Source: JAFNAG01 sp050011535 (GTDB taxonomy: Bacteria > Acidobacteriota > UBA6911). From it: a stretch of 64,000 nt of DNA. Within the stretch, counting starts at the first letter, position 1. Each line of letters starts with the position of its first letter. Shown here piece after piece: positions 28,513-37,670 of this stretch. The position numbers and the translations under genes are program-made. The notes under the pieces were generated by a model. It was not told the origin of the DNA. It did not search any database and was given only the letters and a program-made list of their open reading frames with translations. Location of the stretch: contig JBEKIX010000004.1 in NCBI GenBank assembly GCA_050011535.1, forward strand, positions 21,248 through 85,247, written 5' to 3'.

Positions 28513-29307
28513 CTAATTCTTGATCCGCCGCCACGCCGTAACGGCGTGCCCGTCCCCTCGTGTGAAGCTGAAGTCGGCCGGACGCGGCATGCCGGGGTGC
28601 GAGAATGACACGGTAAGCTTCCCGCCCTTCAACTCGAAGATGCCGAACTGCTTCTGACCGGCGCCCGGCCCGGCAGTCAACAGGTAGTCAATCGTATTTG
28701 GCTGTCTTGAGCGGTCGACGCTGAAACGGGCCTTCATGAGCAGTTGCTTGCCCATGATTGTCGCAGTCTCATTGCCCTTGGCGATGCGTCTGCACGAACT
28801 GACGAAAGATGGTTCAAGCTGCTCGCCGTCGTAAGCGCACGACACCATAGCCCACTCCCCTTCCAATTCGGGAACCGGTTCCGTAGGGAAATCTGACGCG
28901 AGGGGTTCGGCCGGTTGCAGTGTCTTCGTGGTTTTGATCCGGGCGCGTGCCTTCGTGCGCTGGAGGGTTTCGAGCGCCAGGCCACTGTTCGGTCCCGTGG
29001 TAAAGTCGCTCGGACGCTGCCCGCCGGTCATGTTCAGACAAAGCCGCCAGGTGTCGCCCGCGAGCTCGAAGATGCCTCGATTGGTGTTGCCCTTTTCCGG
29101 CCCCGCCGTGAAATTCATGTCAATGGCGAATGGACTGCTGGAGACATCGAGGACAAACTTGCCTTCGTAGGTGGCGCCAATCCCCATGCTGGTGAAATAA
29201 TCGTCCTTTACCACAATCTGCGCGCCGCCGGCAGGCATGGACCGGCCTTCTATCTCCACCGCAACCACGTTCCAGACGCCCTGCAATTCTTGGAGTTTCG
29301 ATTTCAT
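28513..29307 (-). CDS. Tandem TIGR03067-like domain protein, function unknown
   Basis: 264 aa made of two copies of a beta-rich domain of about 125 residues. Each opens with a LQG(V/E)W-type motif (LQELQGVWNVVAVEIEG; LEGEWAMVSCAYDGE) and closes with a strand-rich stretch containing (R/K)GIFEL and RP(S/A)DF. The pattern fits the TIGR03067 family, which is abundant in Planctomycetes and present in Acidobacteriota and has no known function. No signal peptide is visible, so it is probably cytoplasmic. It is monocistronic, reading away from the repeat-containing gap at 29.3-30.0 kb. Confidence 0.75.
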   Translation of the reverse strand: MKSKLQELQGVWNVVAVEIEGRSMPAGGAQIVVKDDYFTSMGIGATYEGKFVLDVSSSPFAIDMNFTAGPEKGNTNRGIFELAGDTWRLCLNMTGGQRPSDFTTGPNSGLALETLQRTKARARIKTTKTLQPAEPLASDFPTEPVPELEGEWAMVSCAYDGEQLEPSFVSSCRRIAKGNETATIMGKQLLMKARFSVDRSRQPNTIDYLLTAGPGAGQKQFGIFELKGGKLTVSFSHPGMPRPADFSFTRGDGHAVTAWRRIKN

Positions 29308-30024
29308 GACAGTTCCTCCAGATCGGAATTTGGTTTGCCGGCGATCCTTGGATTACTGCGCGACGCTTCTTGCTATCACCGTCACCTCGTGCACCGGAAG
29401 CCGCGGACCCTCATTTCATACACAACCACAAATTTTATACATAGGGAGCTCTTTGCGCGGTGAAATCTGCATTCATTCATTTCCGATCCTTTTGCCGGCG
29501 CGCTGGCCGTCCCACGAAATTAGAGACGGTCAGGAATGACGCTTAGAGGAGGCAAGGTCCATCTGGCGCCCTTCCAGGGCTGTCGTCCTTCTCACCATAA
29601 ACCCCGGGCGGCGCTTCGCTTGCCCGGGGCTATTGTCTTCTGCGCCTCCGGCGCGCTGCTTCCCTCGCAAGATGCCAAGTTCCGATTCAGTACCTGACCC
29701 AGAGGGTCAGCAGAGAGTAGCCGGGGGCAAGTGCAGCGCAGCCCCCGGTCAACCGATGACATACGAACAGCCCCAGCGGGGCGACAGAAAATCACCCTGA
29801 TTTCTTCCCGATGCATGGCTTTAACAAGCGCCTAGCAACTCCTTAATGAAGCGGCATTGGTGATTCTCTCCATTTTCGCCGCTAGTCCTGCGACTTTGCC
29901 GGGAAGGTGGGGGATAGCAAATAGCGCCTTGACACACTCCAAGAAGCATGGATAAGATGACGCCGGCGCTCCAGATAGGTACGAACGCATCTCATTGGCT
30001 GTTTTGCCGTTTTCCAGATTTTGC
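29308..30024. other. Long intergenic region containing a hairpin-rich repeat
   Basis: 717 bases without a credible gene. The middle (29,601-29,790) is a GC-rich, multi-hairpin element listed separately. The right part (29,800-30,024) should hold the promoter of the RsbW-like gene, but no clear hexamers were found. Short open frames on both strands lack ribosome sites and protein motifs. Confidence 0.5.
29601..29790. repeat. Mosaic GC-rich intergenic hairpin element
   Basis: Three stems follow each other. CCCCGGGC (29602-29609) pairs with GCCCGGGG (29622-29629). CCGGGGGC (29721-29728) pairs with GCCCCCGG (29741-29748). CAGCCCCAGCGGGGCGA (29769-29785) forms a short stem. The motif combination (GCCCGGGGCTA..., CAGCCCC-GCGGGGCGACAGAAAAT) is, from memory, a recurrent intergenic element in Acidobacteriota and Planctomycetes genomes. 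No open frame in it looks coding. Confidence 0.55.
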
Positions 30025-30453
30025 ATGATCGTCAAGAAAGACAGGATCGAAATAAGGATCGGCAGCGCGCTGGAATACCTGGATCTGGTGCAGACTCTAA
30101 CGGACTGCATCACAGAGTTCATGGGCTTTGATGAGGATTCGGGTCATTGGGTCGGCATGTCGGTCCGTGAATCGGTAACCAACGCGATCCAGCATGGGAA
30201 CAAGCTCGACCCGAACAAGAAAGTAGACATAGGTTTCGACGTGGCGCCCGACCACATCGAAATCTGGGTGCGGGATGAAGGCCAGGGCTTCCAGATCGAC
30301 CGGTTGCCCAATCCTCTCGATCCGGAAAACCTGCTGAAACCCAGCGGGCGCGGAATCTTCTATATTCGGTCGTTTATGGATGAGGTAGAATTTATACCTC
30401 ACGCGCGGGGTGGGATGGAAATACACATGGTGAAAAAGATTCCTTCTAATTGA
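30025..30453 (+). CDS. Anti-sigma regulatory factor, RsbW/SpoIIAB-like serine kinase
   Basis: 142 aa from the ATG at 30025. It is a GHKL-type ATPase domain: N-box ESVTNAIQHGN, G1 box VRDEGQGF and G2 box PSGRGIFYIRSFMDE. Proteins of this kind bind and inactivate a sigma factor or phosphorylate a STAS antagonist on serine. The very next gene, 20 bases downstream, encodes such a STAS protein, so the two form a partner-switching pair. No sigma factor gene is adjacent. Starts further upstream in frame (29995) add residues not typical of the family. No strong ribosome site is seen. Confidence 0.88.
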   Translation: MIVKKDRIEIRIGSALEYLDLVQTLTDCITEFMGFDEDSGHWVGMSVRESVTNAIQHGNKLDPNKKVDIGFDVAPDHIEIWVRDEGQGFQIDRLPNPLDPENLLKPSGRGIFYIRSFMDEVEFIPHARGGMEIHMVKKIPSN

Positions 30454-30473
30454 GAAGTCAAGGAGACAGAGAT

Positions 30474-30809
30474 ATGAAGATTGAAACTCGAACCGTCGGG
30501 GATATCAAGATCTTGGATTGCAGCGGCAAGATTACCCTCGGCGAAGGAACGATGACTGTCCGAAACACGGTCCGCGAGGTTCTGAAAAACGGCGGCAAGA
30601 AAATCATCCTTAACCTAGCCGATGTCAATTACATCGACAGCTCCGGCATTGGCGAACTCGTCAGCACGTACACCACGGTGACCAATCAGGGTGGAAAGTT
30701 GAAGCTGCTGAACCTGACCAAGAAGATCCAGGAACTCCTGGCGATCACCAAACTGCTGACAGTGTTTCAGGTTTTCGACACCGAGCAGGCCGCGATGGGG
30801 AGCTTTTAG
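30474..30809 (+). CDS. Anti-anti-sigma factor (STAS domain)
   Basis: 111 aa, a single STAS domain. The phosphorylatable serine lies in YIDSSGIGELV, and the domain core NGGKKIILNLADVNY precedes it. In its unphosphorylated state such a protein binds the RsbW-like kinase and frees the kinase's target. Start ATG 30474 has AAGGAGA just upstream. It is translated after the kinase gene from the same transcript. Its stop overlaps by four bases the stop of rseP, which is encoded on the opposite strand. Confidence 0.92.
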   Translation: MKIETRTVGDIKILDCSGKITLGEGTMTVRNTVREVLKNGGKKIILNLADVNYIDSSGIGELVSTYTTVTNQGGKLKLLNLTKKIQELLAITKLLTVFQVFDTEQAAMGSF

Positions 30810-32209
30810 CGGAACAGGCCATTGAAGTTTACGATCTTCGAGAGGTCGTTGATCACTACGAACCCCATCAGAAGGATCAGGAAAACGAATCCCGCCTGAA
30901 TGATCTTTTCCTTGATCCCCAGGCTCAAGTCCCGTCCGATCAATCCTTCGATCAGGAGCAGAGTAATTACGCCTCCGTCGAGAATCGGGATGGGCAGCAA
31001 GTTGAATATTCCGAGGTTCAGGCTCAAGAGTCCTATAAATCCGAAGAAAAGCCGGGCGCTGTGCGTGCGTGCAGCGCTCCCGGCCACACTTGCGATCTCT
31101 ATCGGACCGGAAATGGTTCGTACGGAAGCACTGCCGGTGAATATTCTGCCGATCACCTGGAAGGTGAGCACGGCGATGTCGTAATTGCGGCGAATGGATT
31201 GGGCTATCGATCCGACAATTCCATACCTCTCGTGGTCGGATGGGATCTCTGGATAGAAGCCGATCAACACGCGTCCTTTGTCTTCCTGCGGTGTTTTGTC
31301 TTCCTGCGGTGTGATGGTAAGGAATCGGGTCGAAGCTCCTTGCCGCAATTCCGCCACCATTACATCCCAGCTTGTTTCGGGGGTTGGCTGCACAGCCGGG
31401 CGCCGGATCTCGAACTGCAGGGGAACCCCTTTGCTTTCCGTAATGATGTTGAGGATTTCGTCGTAGCTGCTTCCACTCTTGCCGCCTCCCTGAACTGACA
31501 GGATTTCGTCGCCGGCTCGCAGCCCCGCCTTTTGCGCGGGTGAATTGGGGTCTACTTCCTGAACGATCGTACGCGGCAGCAGGTATTTGAAGCCCAGGCT
31601 GTCGGGGTCGACGTTATCCTTCGCCGGCGGACTGAAATGCAGGTCTTCCTGGCGGCCATCACGGTCGACGGTGACATTCAGAGAGTTTCGAGGCGCCGTC
31701 CCCAGCGCAATCTCCATGTTTTGCCAGGTGTCGACAAGATTGCCGTCAACCGCCACAACGCGATCTTTCGACTTCAAACCGGCACGTTCTGCTATCGAAC
31801 CGGGCGCAACGGGACCGATAACGGCCGGGCCGTTCAGGTAGCGGGGAACCAGCACGCCCTGCATGTAGGAACTGGCGACGATTGCCACGGCAAGCAGGAT
31901 GTTCATGAAGGGACCGGCCAGGGCGACGAGCAGCCGGTGCCACTTGGGGTGCGACAAAAACTCATCCGGGGCGCCCTGGCGATCCTCATCAAAGGTCTCC
32001 CCGGCCATCTTCACATAGCCGCCCAGCGGCAAGGGACTCAGGCGATACTCTGTTCCTCCTCGAGTGAAGCCGGCGATTCGAGGGCCAAACCCCAGGGAGA
32101 ATATGACGACCCTGATTTTCAAGAGCTTGGCCATGGCAAAATGGCCAAACTCATGAACAGTGATGGTTATTCCCAGCACTACGATGAAAGCCAAAATGGT
32201 CGTCAGCAT
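30806..32209 (-). CDS. rseP: Site-2 intramembrane zinc metalloprotease RseP
   Basis: M50 intramembrane protease that cleaves anti-sigma factors and remnant signal peptides in the inner membrane, 467 aa. The zinc motif HEFGH is in the first transmembrane segment (TVHEFGHFAMAK). Two PDZ domains follow (around VAPGSIAERAGLKSKDRVVAV and VDPNSPAQKAGLRAGDEI). The second metal-binding motif NLLPIPILDGG is near the C-terminus. It ends a minus-strand envelope run uppS-cdsA-dxr-rseP, the standard bacterial order. The tail overlaps the STAS gene by four bases. Confidence 0.95.
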   Translation of the reverse strand: MLTTILAFIVVLGITITVHEFGHFAMAKLLKIRVVIFSLGFGPRIAGFTRGGTEYRLSPLPLGGYVKMAGETFDEDRQGAPDEFLSHPKWHRLLVALAGPFMNILLAVAIVASSYMQGVLVPRYLNGPAVIGPVAPGSIAERAGLKSKDRVVAVDGNLVDTWQNMEIALGTAPRNSLNVTVDRDGRQEDLHFSPPAKDNVDPDSLGFKYLLPRTIVQEVDPNSPAQKAGLRAGDEILSVQGGGKSGSSYDEILNIITESKGVPLQFEIRRPAVQPTPETSWDVMVAELRQGASTRFLTITPQEDKTPQEDKGRVLIGFYPEIPSDHERYGIVGSIAQSIRRNYDIAVLTFQVIGRIFTGSASVRTISGPIEIASVAGSAARTHSARLFFGFIGLLSLNLGIFNLLPIPILDGGVITLLLIEGLIGRDLSLGIKEKIIQAGFVFLILLMGFVVINDLSKIVNFNGLFR

Positions 32210-32265
32210 CCTTTTAGGTTCCTCTTGCCTTCAATAGGTAATGATGCTCCAAAGGGGAAAAACTC

Positions 32266-33450
32266 TCAATGTGCTCCGGACTGCGAATGTAGAGCAGCCG
32301 TTCTGGCCTGCTGGCGCGCCCAAGCGTCGGCTCTAAGGACGGCGTCGAGCGAGCCGGCATCCTCCGGCGAATGACAGTCCAGTACCGCGGAAATGATCCT
32401 GGGGATGGCATCGAATCCGATTTCATCGTTCAAAAACAGTTCGACGGCGACTTCGTTGGCCGCGTTCAGCACCGCGGGCGCCGTCCCTCCCGCGCCCAGG
32501 GCGCGGTACGCAAGGTCAAGACACTGGAACTTTTCCCGGTCGGGTTCGAAGAATTCCAGCTTCGACAGCCGGTGGATGTCAAGATAAGGAAGCGGGCACG
32601 GCCAGCGCTCGGGATAGGTCAGAGCGTACTGGATGGGAATCCGCATGTCGGTGAGCCCGAGTTGAGCCATAACCGAGCCGTCGACGAACTCCACCATGGA
32701 ATGCACGACGCTCTGGGGGTGAACCGCAACATCAATCCGGTCAGGAGTGATTCCGAACAGCCAGGAGGCCTCGATGACTTCCAGCCCTTTATTCATGAGC
32801 GTCGCCGAGTCGATCGTTATCTTTTTACCCATGCGCCAGGTCGGGTGGTTCAGAGCTTCTTCACGAGTCACATCCGCAAATCTCTCCTTGGGTGTGTCGC
32901 GGAAAGGCCCGCCGGAAGCGGTCAGGATCAAGCGCCGGACCTCGCGCGGCTGCGCGCCGCGGAGGCACTGATGAATCGCGTTGTGTTCGCTGTCGACCGG
33001 TAGAATCGGGACCGCGCGTTCCCGCGCAATCCGCATCATCACTTGGCCGGCCATTACCAGCGTTTCCTTGTTGGCCAGGGCGATGGGCTTGCCGTTTTCG
33101 AGTGCCCGATAGGTCGGGATCAGGCCTGCGGCACCGGTGATGGCGGACAAAACGATCGTGGTTTCGGCATGGCACGACACTTCAACCATGCCCTCCACCC
33201 CGTAAACCAATCTGGTTCGCTGCATCGGATAGCCTCGATGCCGCAAAATCGATTCCAATTCGGACGCGGTGCTCTCGTCCTGGCTCGACGCGATCCGCGG
33301 GTGCAATGACTCCACCTGGTCGGCCAGAAGTGCCACATTCCTGCCTCCAGCCAACCCGACCACTTGCATTGCCTCCGGAAAGCCGGCAATTACCCGGAGG
33401 GCATTCGTTCCTATGGATCCTGTAGAACCGAGAATGGACACGCATTTCAT
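32266..33450 (-). CDS. dxr: 1-deoxy-D-xylulose 5-phosphate reductoisomerase
   Basis: Second enzyme of the MEP isoprenoid pathway, NADPH- and metal-dependent, 394 aa. It shows the NADPH-binding motif LGSTGSIGTNAL, the substrate and metal region ILPVDSEHNAIHQCL, and TASGGPFRDTP and KITIDSATLMNKGLEVIEA. Start ATG 33450 (MKCVSILGSTG) is chosen; an open frame extends nine codons upstream. It sits between cdsA and rseP. Its presence indicates the MEP rather than the mevalonate route. Confidence 0.97.
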   Translation of the reverse strand: MKCVSILGSTGSIGTNALRVIAGFPEAMQVVGLAGGRNVALLADQVESLHPRIASSQDESTASELESILRHRGYPMQRTRLVYGVEGMVEVSCHAETTIVLSAITGAAGLIPTYRALENGKPIALANKETLVMAGQVMMRIARERAVPILPVDSEHNAIHQCLRGAQPREVRRLILTASGGPFRDTPKERFADVTREEALNHPTWRMGKKITIDSATLMNKGLEVIEASWLFGITPDRIDVAVHPQSVVHSMVEFVDGSVMAQLGLTDMRIPIQYALTYPERWPCPLPYLDIHRLSKLEFFEPDREKFQCLDLAYRALGAGGTAPAVLNAANEVAVELFLNDEIGFDAIPRIISAVLDCHSPEDAGSLDAVLRADAWARQQARTAALHSQSGAH

Positions 33451-33558
33451 GAAAAACCGCCTCTTCTGCGCACACAAAAGGGTTATTGTAGCGGATCTGT
33501 GCTTCGCGTACCACCGGACTTACGACAATGGTGCGAATCGAAAAACGTCGTGTCGCCG

Positions 33559-34371
33559 TCAGTGGCCGCCCGGATAAACCTGCTGCAGATACAGACAAAG
33601 GACGGGAAATGCAAAAAGCAGGCTGTCGATGCGGTCCAAGACGCCTCCGTGGCCGGGGATCAGATTTGAGCTTTCCTTCACCTCCGCGGCGCGCTTCAGC
33701 ATCGATTCGGCTAGGTCGCCGAGCTGGCCAAACAAGCCGATGAGAAGCGAACTTGCCAGCACATGCGGCCAGGGGAGATCCGTGAAGAAACCGTACCGCA
33801 GCAATGCAGCTGCAGCCAGGCCCGCCAGCAGGCCCGCCACAGCGCCTTCATTGGTTTTCTTGGGGCTGAGCTGGGCGGCGAACGGAGTACGCCCAAAACT
33901 CCTTCCCGCCAGGAGAGCCGCCGTGTCCCCGGTCCAGATCACCACGAGCAGCGTGAGAGTCCATTCCAGACCCACGTGCTCGCCAAAGCTGAAGCGGACA
34001 GCATAGGCTGAAAGAAGCGAATATGTCAGATAAAAGATCCCCAGCAGATTGGCCATCAATCCCAGCACGCGATCCTTGATGGGATCCTGCCGCCACATCG
34101 CCGCCAGGAACGCGGCGGCGACGACGCTCGCGATCATCGTGCTCACCTGGAGGCGCGGCGCCTGGAATCCGATAAGGAGAATCCAGAAGCCGGCAAAACA
34201 AAACCAGAGCTGTGCACGCAAGCCCATCTTTTGCGTTAAGTGCGTGTACTCGTACAGGCACAACGATCCCACGATTCCGATGGCACCCAGGTAATAGGCG
34301 GGCGGCGCAAAGAAGACCACGGCAAGCGCGGCAGGGATGAGCACCGAGGCTGAGATTATGCGCACGAGCAT
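33559..34371 (-). CDS. cdsA: Phosphatidate cytidylyltransferase
   Basis: Makes CDP-diacylglycerol from phosphatidate and CTP in the inner membrane, feeding the CDP-alcohol transferase encoded at 59.7 kb. 270 aa with about seven hydrophobic segments. The C-terminal family signature SxxKR..K....PGHGGxxDRxDS is visible around ESMLKRAAEVKESSNLIPG and HGGVLDRIDSLLFA. It begins 13 bases after uppS ends, in the same minus-strand run, so co-translation is likely. Confidence 0.93.
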   Translation of the reverse strand: MLVRIISASVLIPAALAVVFFAPPAYYLGAIGIVGSLCLYEYTHLTQKMGLRAQLWFCFAGFWILLIGFQAPRLQVSTMIASVVAAAFLAAMWRQDPIKDRVLGLMANLLGIFYLTYSLLSAYAVRFSFGEHVGLEWTLTLLVVIWTGDTAALLAGRSFGRTPFAAQLSPKKTNEGAVAGLLAGLAAAALLRYGFFTDLPWPHVLASSLLIGLFGQLGDLAESMLKRAAEVKESSNLIPGHGGVLDRIDSLLFAFPVLCLYLQQVYPGGH

Positions 34372-34384
34372 CTGTTTTTGACCC

Positions 34385-35161
34385 TCATGGTTTGGCCCTG
34401 TTCCTGATCCCGCCGTAACGTCTGTCCCGCTTCTGGTAGTCGAGGACAGCCTCGAAGAAATGCCTGCGCCGGAAATCGGGCCAGTAAGTCGGCGTGACGT
34501 AAATCTCGGAGTAAGCGACCTGCCACAACAGGAAATTGCTGAGCCGCATTTCCCCGCTGGTTCGGATGAGTAAATCGGGATCCGGAATACCGGCGGTATA
34601 CAGGGACTTTGAGATCAATGCTTCCGTGATCGGGCCGCTGTGCCCATTCTCCCGGCCCAGCAGCTTGTTGAAGGCATCCACGATTTCGGCGCGCCCGCCA
34701 TAGTTGAGTGCAATATTGAGAAGCATGCCCGAATTTTCGCGCGTCACCTCCATCGCGTGCATCACCTCGCGGCGCACCGAGGGGGCGAGTTCATCGACCC
34801 TGCCTATTGCGAGAAAGCGAATATTGGCATCGACCAGACGGTCCAGTTCACGCCGGACATATTCCTTGAGCAGGCTCATCAAAGTCCGTACCTCTGCCTG
34901 CGGACGCTTCCAATTCTCCACCGAGAAAGCGTAGAGCGTCAGAACCTCCAATCCCAGCCGCGCGGAAACTTCCACGATTTCCCGCACCGAATCGATGCCA
35001 GCGCGATGTCCGGCCACTCTGGGCAATCTTCTCTCTCTAGCCCAGCGGCCGTTTCCGTCCATGATCACGGCCACGTGTCTCGGAAGGCACAGCCGATCGA
35101 TCCTCTTGAGGAGACTCTCCTCCAAACTTCCCGGGTCGGCGAGGTAGGTCTTTTCACTCAT
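34385..35161 (-). CDS. uppS: Undecaprenyl diphosphate synthase (cis-prenyltransferase)
   Basis: Condenses isopentenyl units onto farnesyl diphosphate to make the C55 carrier for peptidoglycan and other glycans. 258 aa from the ATG at 35161. Motifs are HVAVIMDGNGRWA with the catalytic Asp, HRAGIDSVRE, LTLYAFSVENWKRP, and LLIRTSGEMRLSNFLLWQ. The open frame continues another 114 codons upstream, but that part shows no conserved features and is very probably non-coding. It is followed by cdsA. Confidence 0.96.
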   Translation of the reverse strand: MSEKTYLADPGSLEESLLKRIDRLCLPRHVAVIMDGNGRWARERRLPRVAGHRAGIDSVREIVEVSARLGLEVLTLYAFSVENWKRPQAEVRTLMSLLKEYVRRELDRLVDANIRFLAIGRVDELAPSVRREVMHAMEVTRENSGMLLNIALNYGGRAEIVDAFNKLLGRENGHSGPITEALISKSLYTAGIPDPDLLIRTSGEMRLSNFLLWQVAYSEIYVTPTYWPDFRRRHFFEAVLDYQKRDRRYGGIRNRAKP

Positions 35162-35283
35162 AGAAAACGGAACCTCGTTGCGAGCTCCATGGTAACAGAA
35201 ACTCTGATATCCGCGAAATAGACGAAGATCTTCTTGTGAGGCACGCCTCGTCCGGGCTGGCGGAGATCCGGCGCGAGCTCGGT

Positions 35284-36027
35284 TCAATACCTGACCCGAA
35301 GCAGAATAAGTCCACGCGCCGGCGCGGTAAAGCCGGCCAGCGTGCGGTCCCTCCGCTCGAACAGAGCCTGAAACTCGTCCCAAGTCATGAGACCGCTCCC
35401 CAGTTCGAGAAGCGTGCCAGCCATGTTTCGGACCATATGATGCAGAAACCCGTTCCCCTCGACGGTCAACGTCAGCCGGTGCCCCGCACTCTTCAGCTGA
35501 CAACTGAAGATATGGCGCACCGTGCTCTCCCGTTTCCCTCCTTTTGCAGCGAAACTGGCAAAATCGTGTGCGCCCTCGAACAGCTGCGCGGCCCGCATCA
35601 TGATGCCGACATCGATGGCATAAGGGTAATGAAAATGTTCGCGCGCAAGATGAGGTGGAATCACCGATCCGCGATAGATCTGGTATCGATATACCTTTGA
35701 CCCGGCACTGAGCCTGGCATGAAAGTCCGGCGGAACGTCGCGCGCCGAGAGTACCCGGATGTCGGGCGGCAGATTGCTGTTCAAGGCGCGTACGAGATTT
35801 CGAGCCGGGATGGTGCAGCAGGTCTCGAAACTGGCGACAAAAGCGCGCGCATGCGTTCCCGCATCTGTTCTTCCGCTCCCGAACGGGTTTGTTTGTTCTC
35901 CCGTGATGAGCCGGATTGCCTTGCGCAGCTCGCCCTGGACAGTTCGATGCCTGCGCTGAATCTGCCAGCCGTGATAAGCGGTTCCATCAAAACCCAGCAC
36001 AAGTTTGATGTTGCGCCGAGGTTTCAT
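35284..36027 (-). CDS. truA: tRNA pseudouridine synthase A
   Basis: Converts uridines 38-40 of tRNA anticodon arms to pseudouridine. 247 aa starting at ATG 36027. The family start GFDGTAYHGWQIQ, the catalytic aspartate motif SGRTDAGTHA, and the C-terminal NGFLHHMVRNMAGTLLELG are present. The open frame runs 32 codons further upstream without conserved sequence. It is upstream of uppS on the same strand with a gap of 122 bases, and divergent from yebC. Confidence 0.96.
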   Translation of the reverse strand: MKPRRNIKLVLGFDGTAYHGWQIQRRHRTVQGELRKAIRLITGEQTNPFGSGRTDAGTHARAFVASFETCCTIPARNLVRALNSNLPPDIRVLSARDVPPDFHARLSAGSKVYRYQIYRGSVIPPHLAREHFHYPYAIDVGIMMRAAQLFEGAHDFASFAAKGGKRESTVRHIFSCQLKSAGHRLTLTVEGNGFLHHMVRNMAGTLLELGSGLMTWDEFQALFERRDRTLAGFTAPARGLILLRVRY

Positions 36028-36312
36028 AGGCTTCCCGGCTCCAAGGTCTTTTCGCCCGTCTGGCACATGGGGCATGATTCGAAATCGAGGACAGTCGCCA
36101 ATCTCGCAAGCCCTTTCTCCCACCTGGACGTGGACTTGGACCTGGACCTAAACCAGGACCATGCTGCCCTAGCAGAACTTTCGCATGCCGCCGTCTGTTT
36201 CCTGCCGATTGCAGCTGCCATTGCCTTTGCCGCCACGCTTGAGGCCGAGAGATACAAAGTAGCAGCATCTATGCTAAAATGACAGAATCCTCTGTGAAAA
36301 AGGAGCGTTCCT

Positions 36313-37059
36313 ATGTCGGGTCATTCAAAGTGGCATTCTATTAAGCATAAAAAGGCAGCAACCGACTCCAAGCGCGGGCGCATATTCACCCGCCTTATCA
36401 AGGAAATGACGATGGCCGCGCGCAATGGCGGCGGCGACATCGACGCGAATCCCAGGCTGCGTCTCGTGGTGAACACGGCCAAGGCAGCCAACATGCCTGC
36501 CGAGAACATCAAGCGCGCCATCATGCGCGGCACGGGGGAGCTTCCCGGCATTACGTACGAAGAGGTGAACTACGAGGGGTATGGGCCTGGGGGAGCCGCC
36601 ATCTTTATGCGCGTCCTGACCGACAACCGGAACCGCACGGTCGCCGAGATAAGGCATATTCTTGCCAAGAACGGAGGGAACCTCGGCGAATCCGGTTGCG
36701 TCGCCTGGATGTTCGACAGGAAAGGGTACTTTGTGGTCGAGAAGGCCGCGGCTTCCGAAGAGAAACTCATGGATATCGTTCTGAGCAACGGCGGCGACGA
36801 CATGCGCGAGGATGGCGACAATTTCGAAATCTTTTCCAGTCCCGAGAGCTTCGAACATTTGAAAACTGCGCTGGAAGCGGACAAAATCCCGATGGCCGCG
36901 TCGGAAGTCTCCATGCTGCCCCAGAATTATGTCAAACTCGAGGGTAGGGAAGCGCAAACCATGCTGAAACTCATGGAGGCCCTCGAAGATCAAGAGGATG
37001 TCCAGAACGTGTGGTCAAACTTCGATGTCGATGAGGCTGCTCTCCAGGAAGCTTCGTGA
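36313..37059 (+). CDS. yebC: YebC/PmpR-family DNA-binding regulatory protein (TACO1-like)
   Basis: 248 aa. The N-terminus GHSKWHSIKHKKAATDSKRG is diagnostic of the YebC/TACO1 family, which acts as a translation or transcription regulator. Further blocks are IKEMTMAARNGGGDI, YEEVNYEGYGPGGAA and FDRKGYFVV. It has a strong ribosome site AAGGAG eight bases upstream of the ATG. The ruvC gene starts 12 bases after the stop, a widespread yebC-ruvC pairing. Confidence 0.96.
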   Translation: MSGHSKWHSIKHKKAATDSKRGRIFTRLIKEMTMAARNGGGDIDANPRLRLVVNTAKAANMPAENIKRAIMRGTGELPGITYEEVNYEGYGPGGAAIFMRVLTDNRNRTVAEIRHILAKNGGNLGESGCVAWMFDRKGYFVVEKAAASEEKLMDIVLSNGGDDMREDGDNFEIFSSPESFEHLKTALEADKIPMAASEVSMLPQNYVKLEGREAQTMLKLMEALEDQEDVQNVWSNFDVDEAALQEAS

Positions 37060-37071
37060 GCTTGCTTTCCG

Positions 37072-37587
37072 ATGAGAATCTTGGGAATCGATCCCGGCAG
37101 CGAAATCACCGGATACGGTCTCATCGAGTCGGACGGATCCAGACACTCCTCCATTCTCTTTGGCGCAATCCGGACTTCGAAACGCCGCCCCTTTCATGAA
37201 CGCCTGCTCGAGATCCACGAACAGCTGAGGGAAGTTCTGGCACGAGAGGCGATCGACGCCGTTGCGGTCGAGGGGGTGTTTTATGCGGCCAACGTGCAGT
37301 CCGCCCTCAAGCTGGGCCATGCCCGCGGTGTAGTGCTTCTGGTCGCCGCTCAGCAGGGGCTCCCCGTGTACGAGTACTCTCCCCTCGAGATTAAAAGCGC
37401 GCTCGTCGGCTACGGGCGCGCGGAGAAAAGCCAGGTACAGATGATGGTCCGGCTTCTGTTGGACCTGCCAGAGGTACCTACCCCGAATGACGCCGCGGAC
37501 GCTTTGGCGGTCGCCATTTGCCACAGCCACCGCGCTGCCCGAGAGGCATTGTTCCCACAGCAAAAAAAGCCGCGCAAAAGAAGATAA
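37072..37587 (+). CDS. ruvC: Crossover junction endodeoxyribonuclease RuvC
   Basis: Resolves Holliday junctions with RuvAB. 171 aa, normal length. The first catalytic aspartate is in MRILGIDPGSEITGYG (Asp7). The catalytic Glu region is AVEGVFYAANVQSALKLGHARG, and the C-terminal acidic pair lies in TPNDAADALAVAICH. It is co-transcribed with yebC. No ruvA or ruvB gene follows; instead a long palindrome and the accessory region begin 80 bases downstream. Confidence 0.96.
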   Translation: MRILGIDPGSEITGYGLIESDGSRHSSILFGAIRTSKRRPFHERLLEIHEQLREVLAREAIDAVAVEGVFYAANVQSALKLGHARGVVLLVAAQQGLPVYEYSPLEIKSALVGYGRAEKSQVQMMVRLLLDLPEVPTPNDAADALAVAICHSHRAAREALFPQQKKPRKRR

Positions 37588-37670
37588 GATCGCGCCGCCC
37601 GCATCAGGCTTCAGACAATGGCGTACCCGTTTAGCCCTGTGGTCATCGAGATGTCCTTTAAGAGCCAAAA

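Noticed and set aside
34385..35503. Long N-terminal extension of uppS (114 extra codons)
   Set aside because: The family starts near ATG 35161; upstream sequence is Arg-rich, unconserved and typical of chance open frame.
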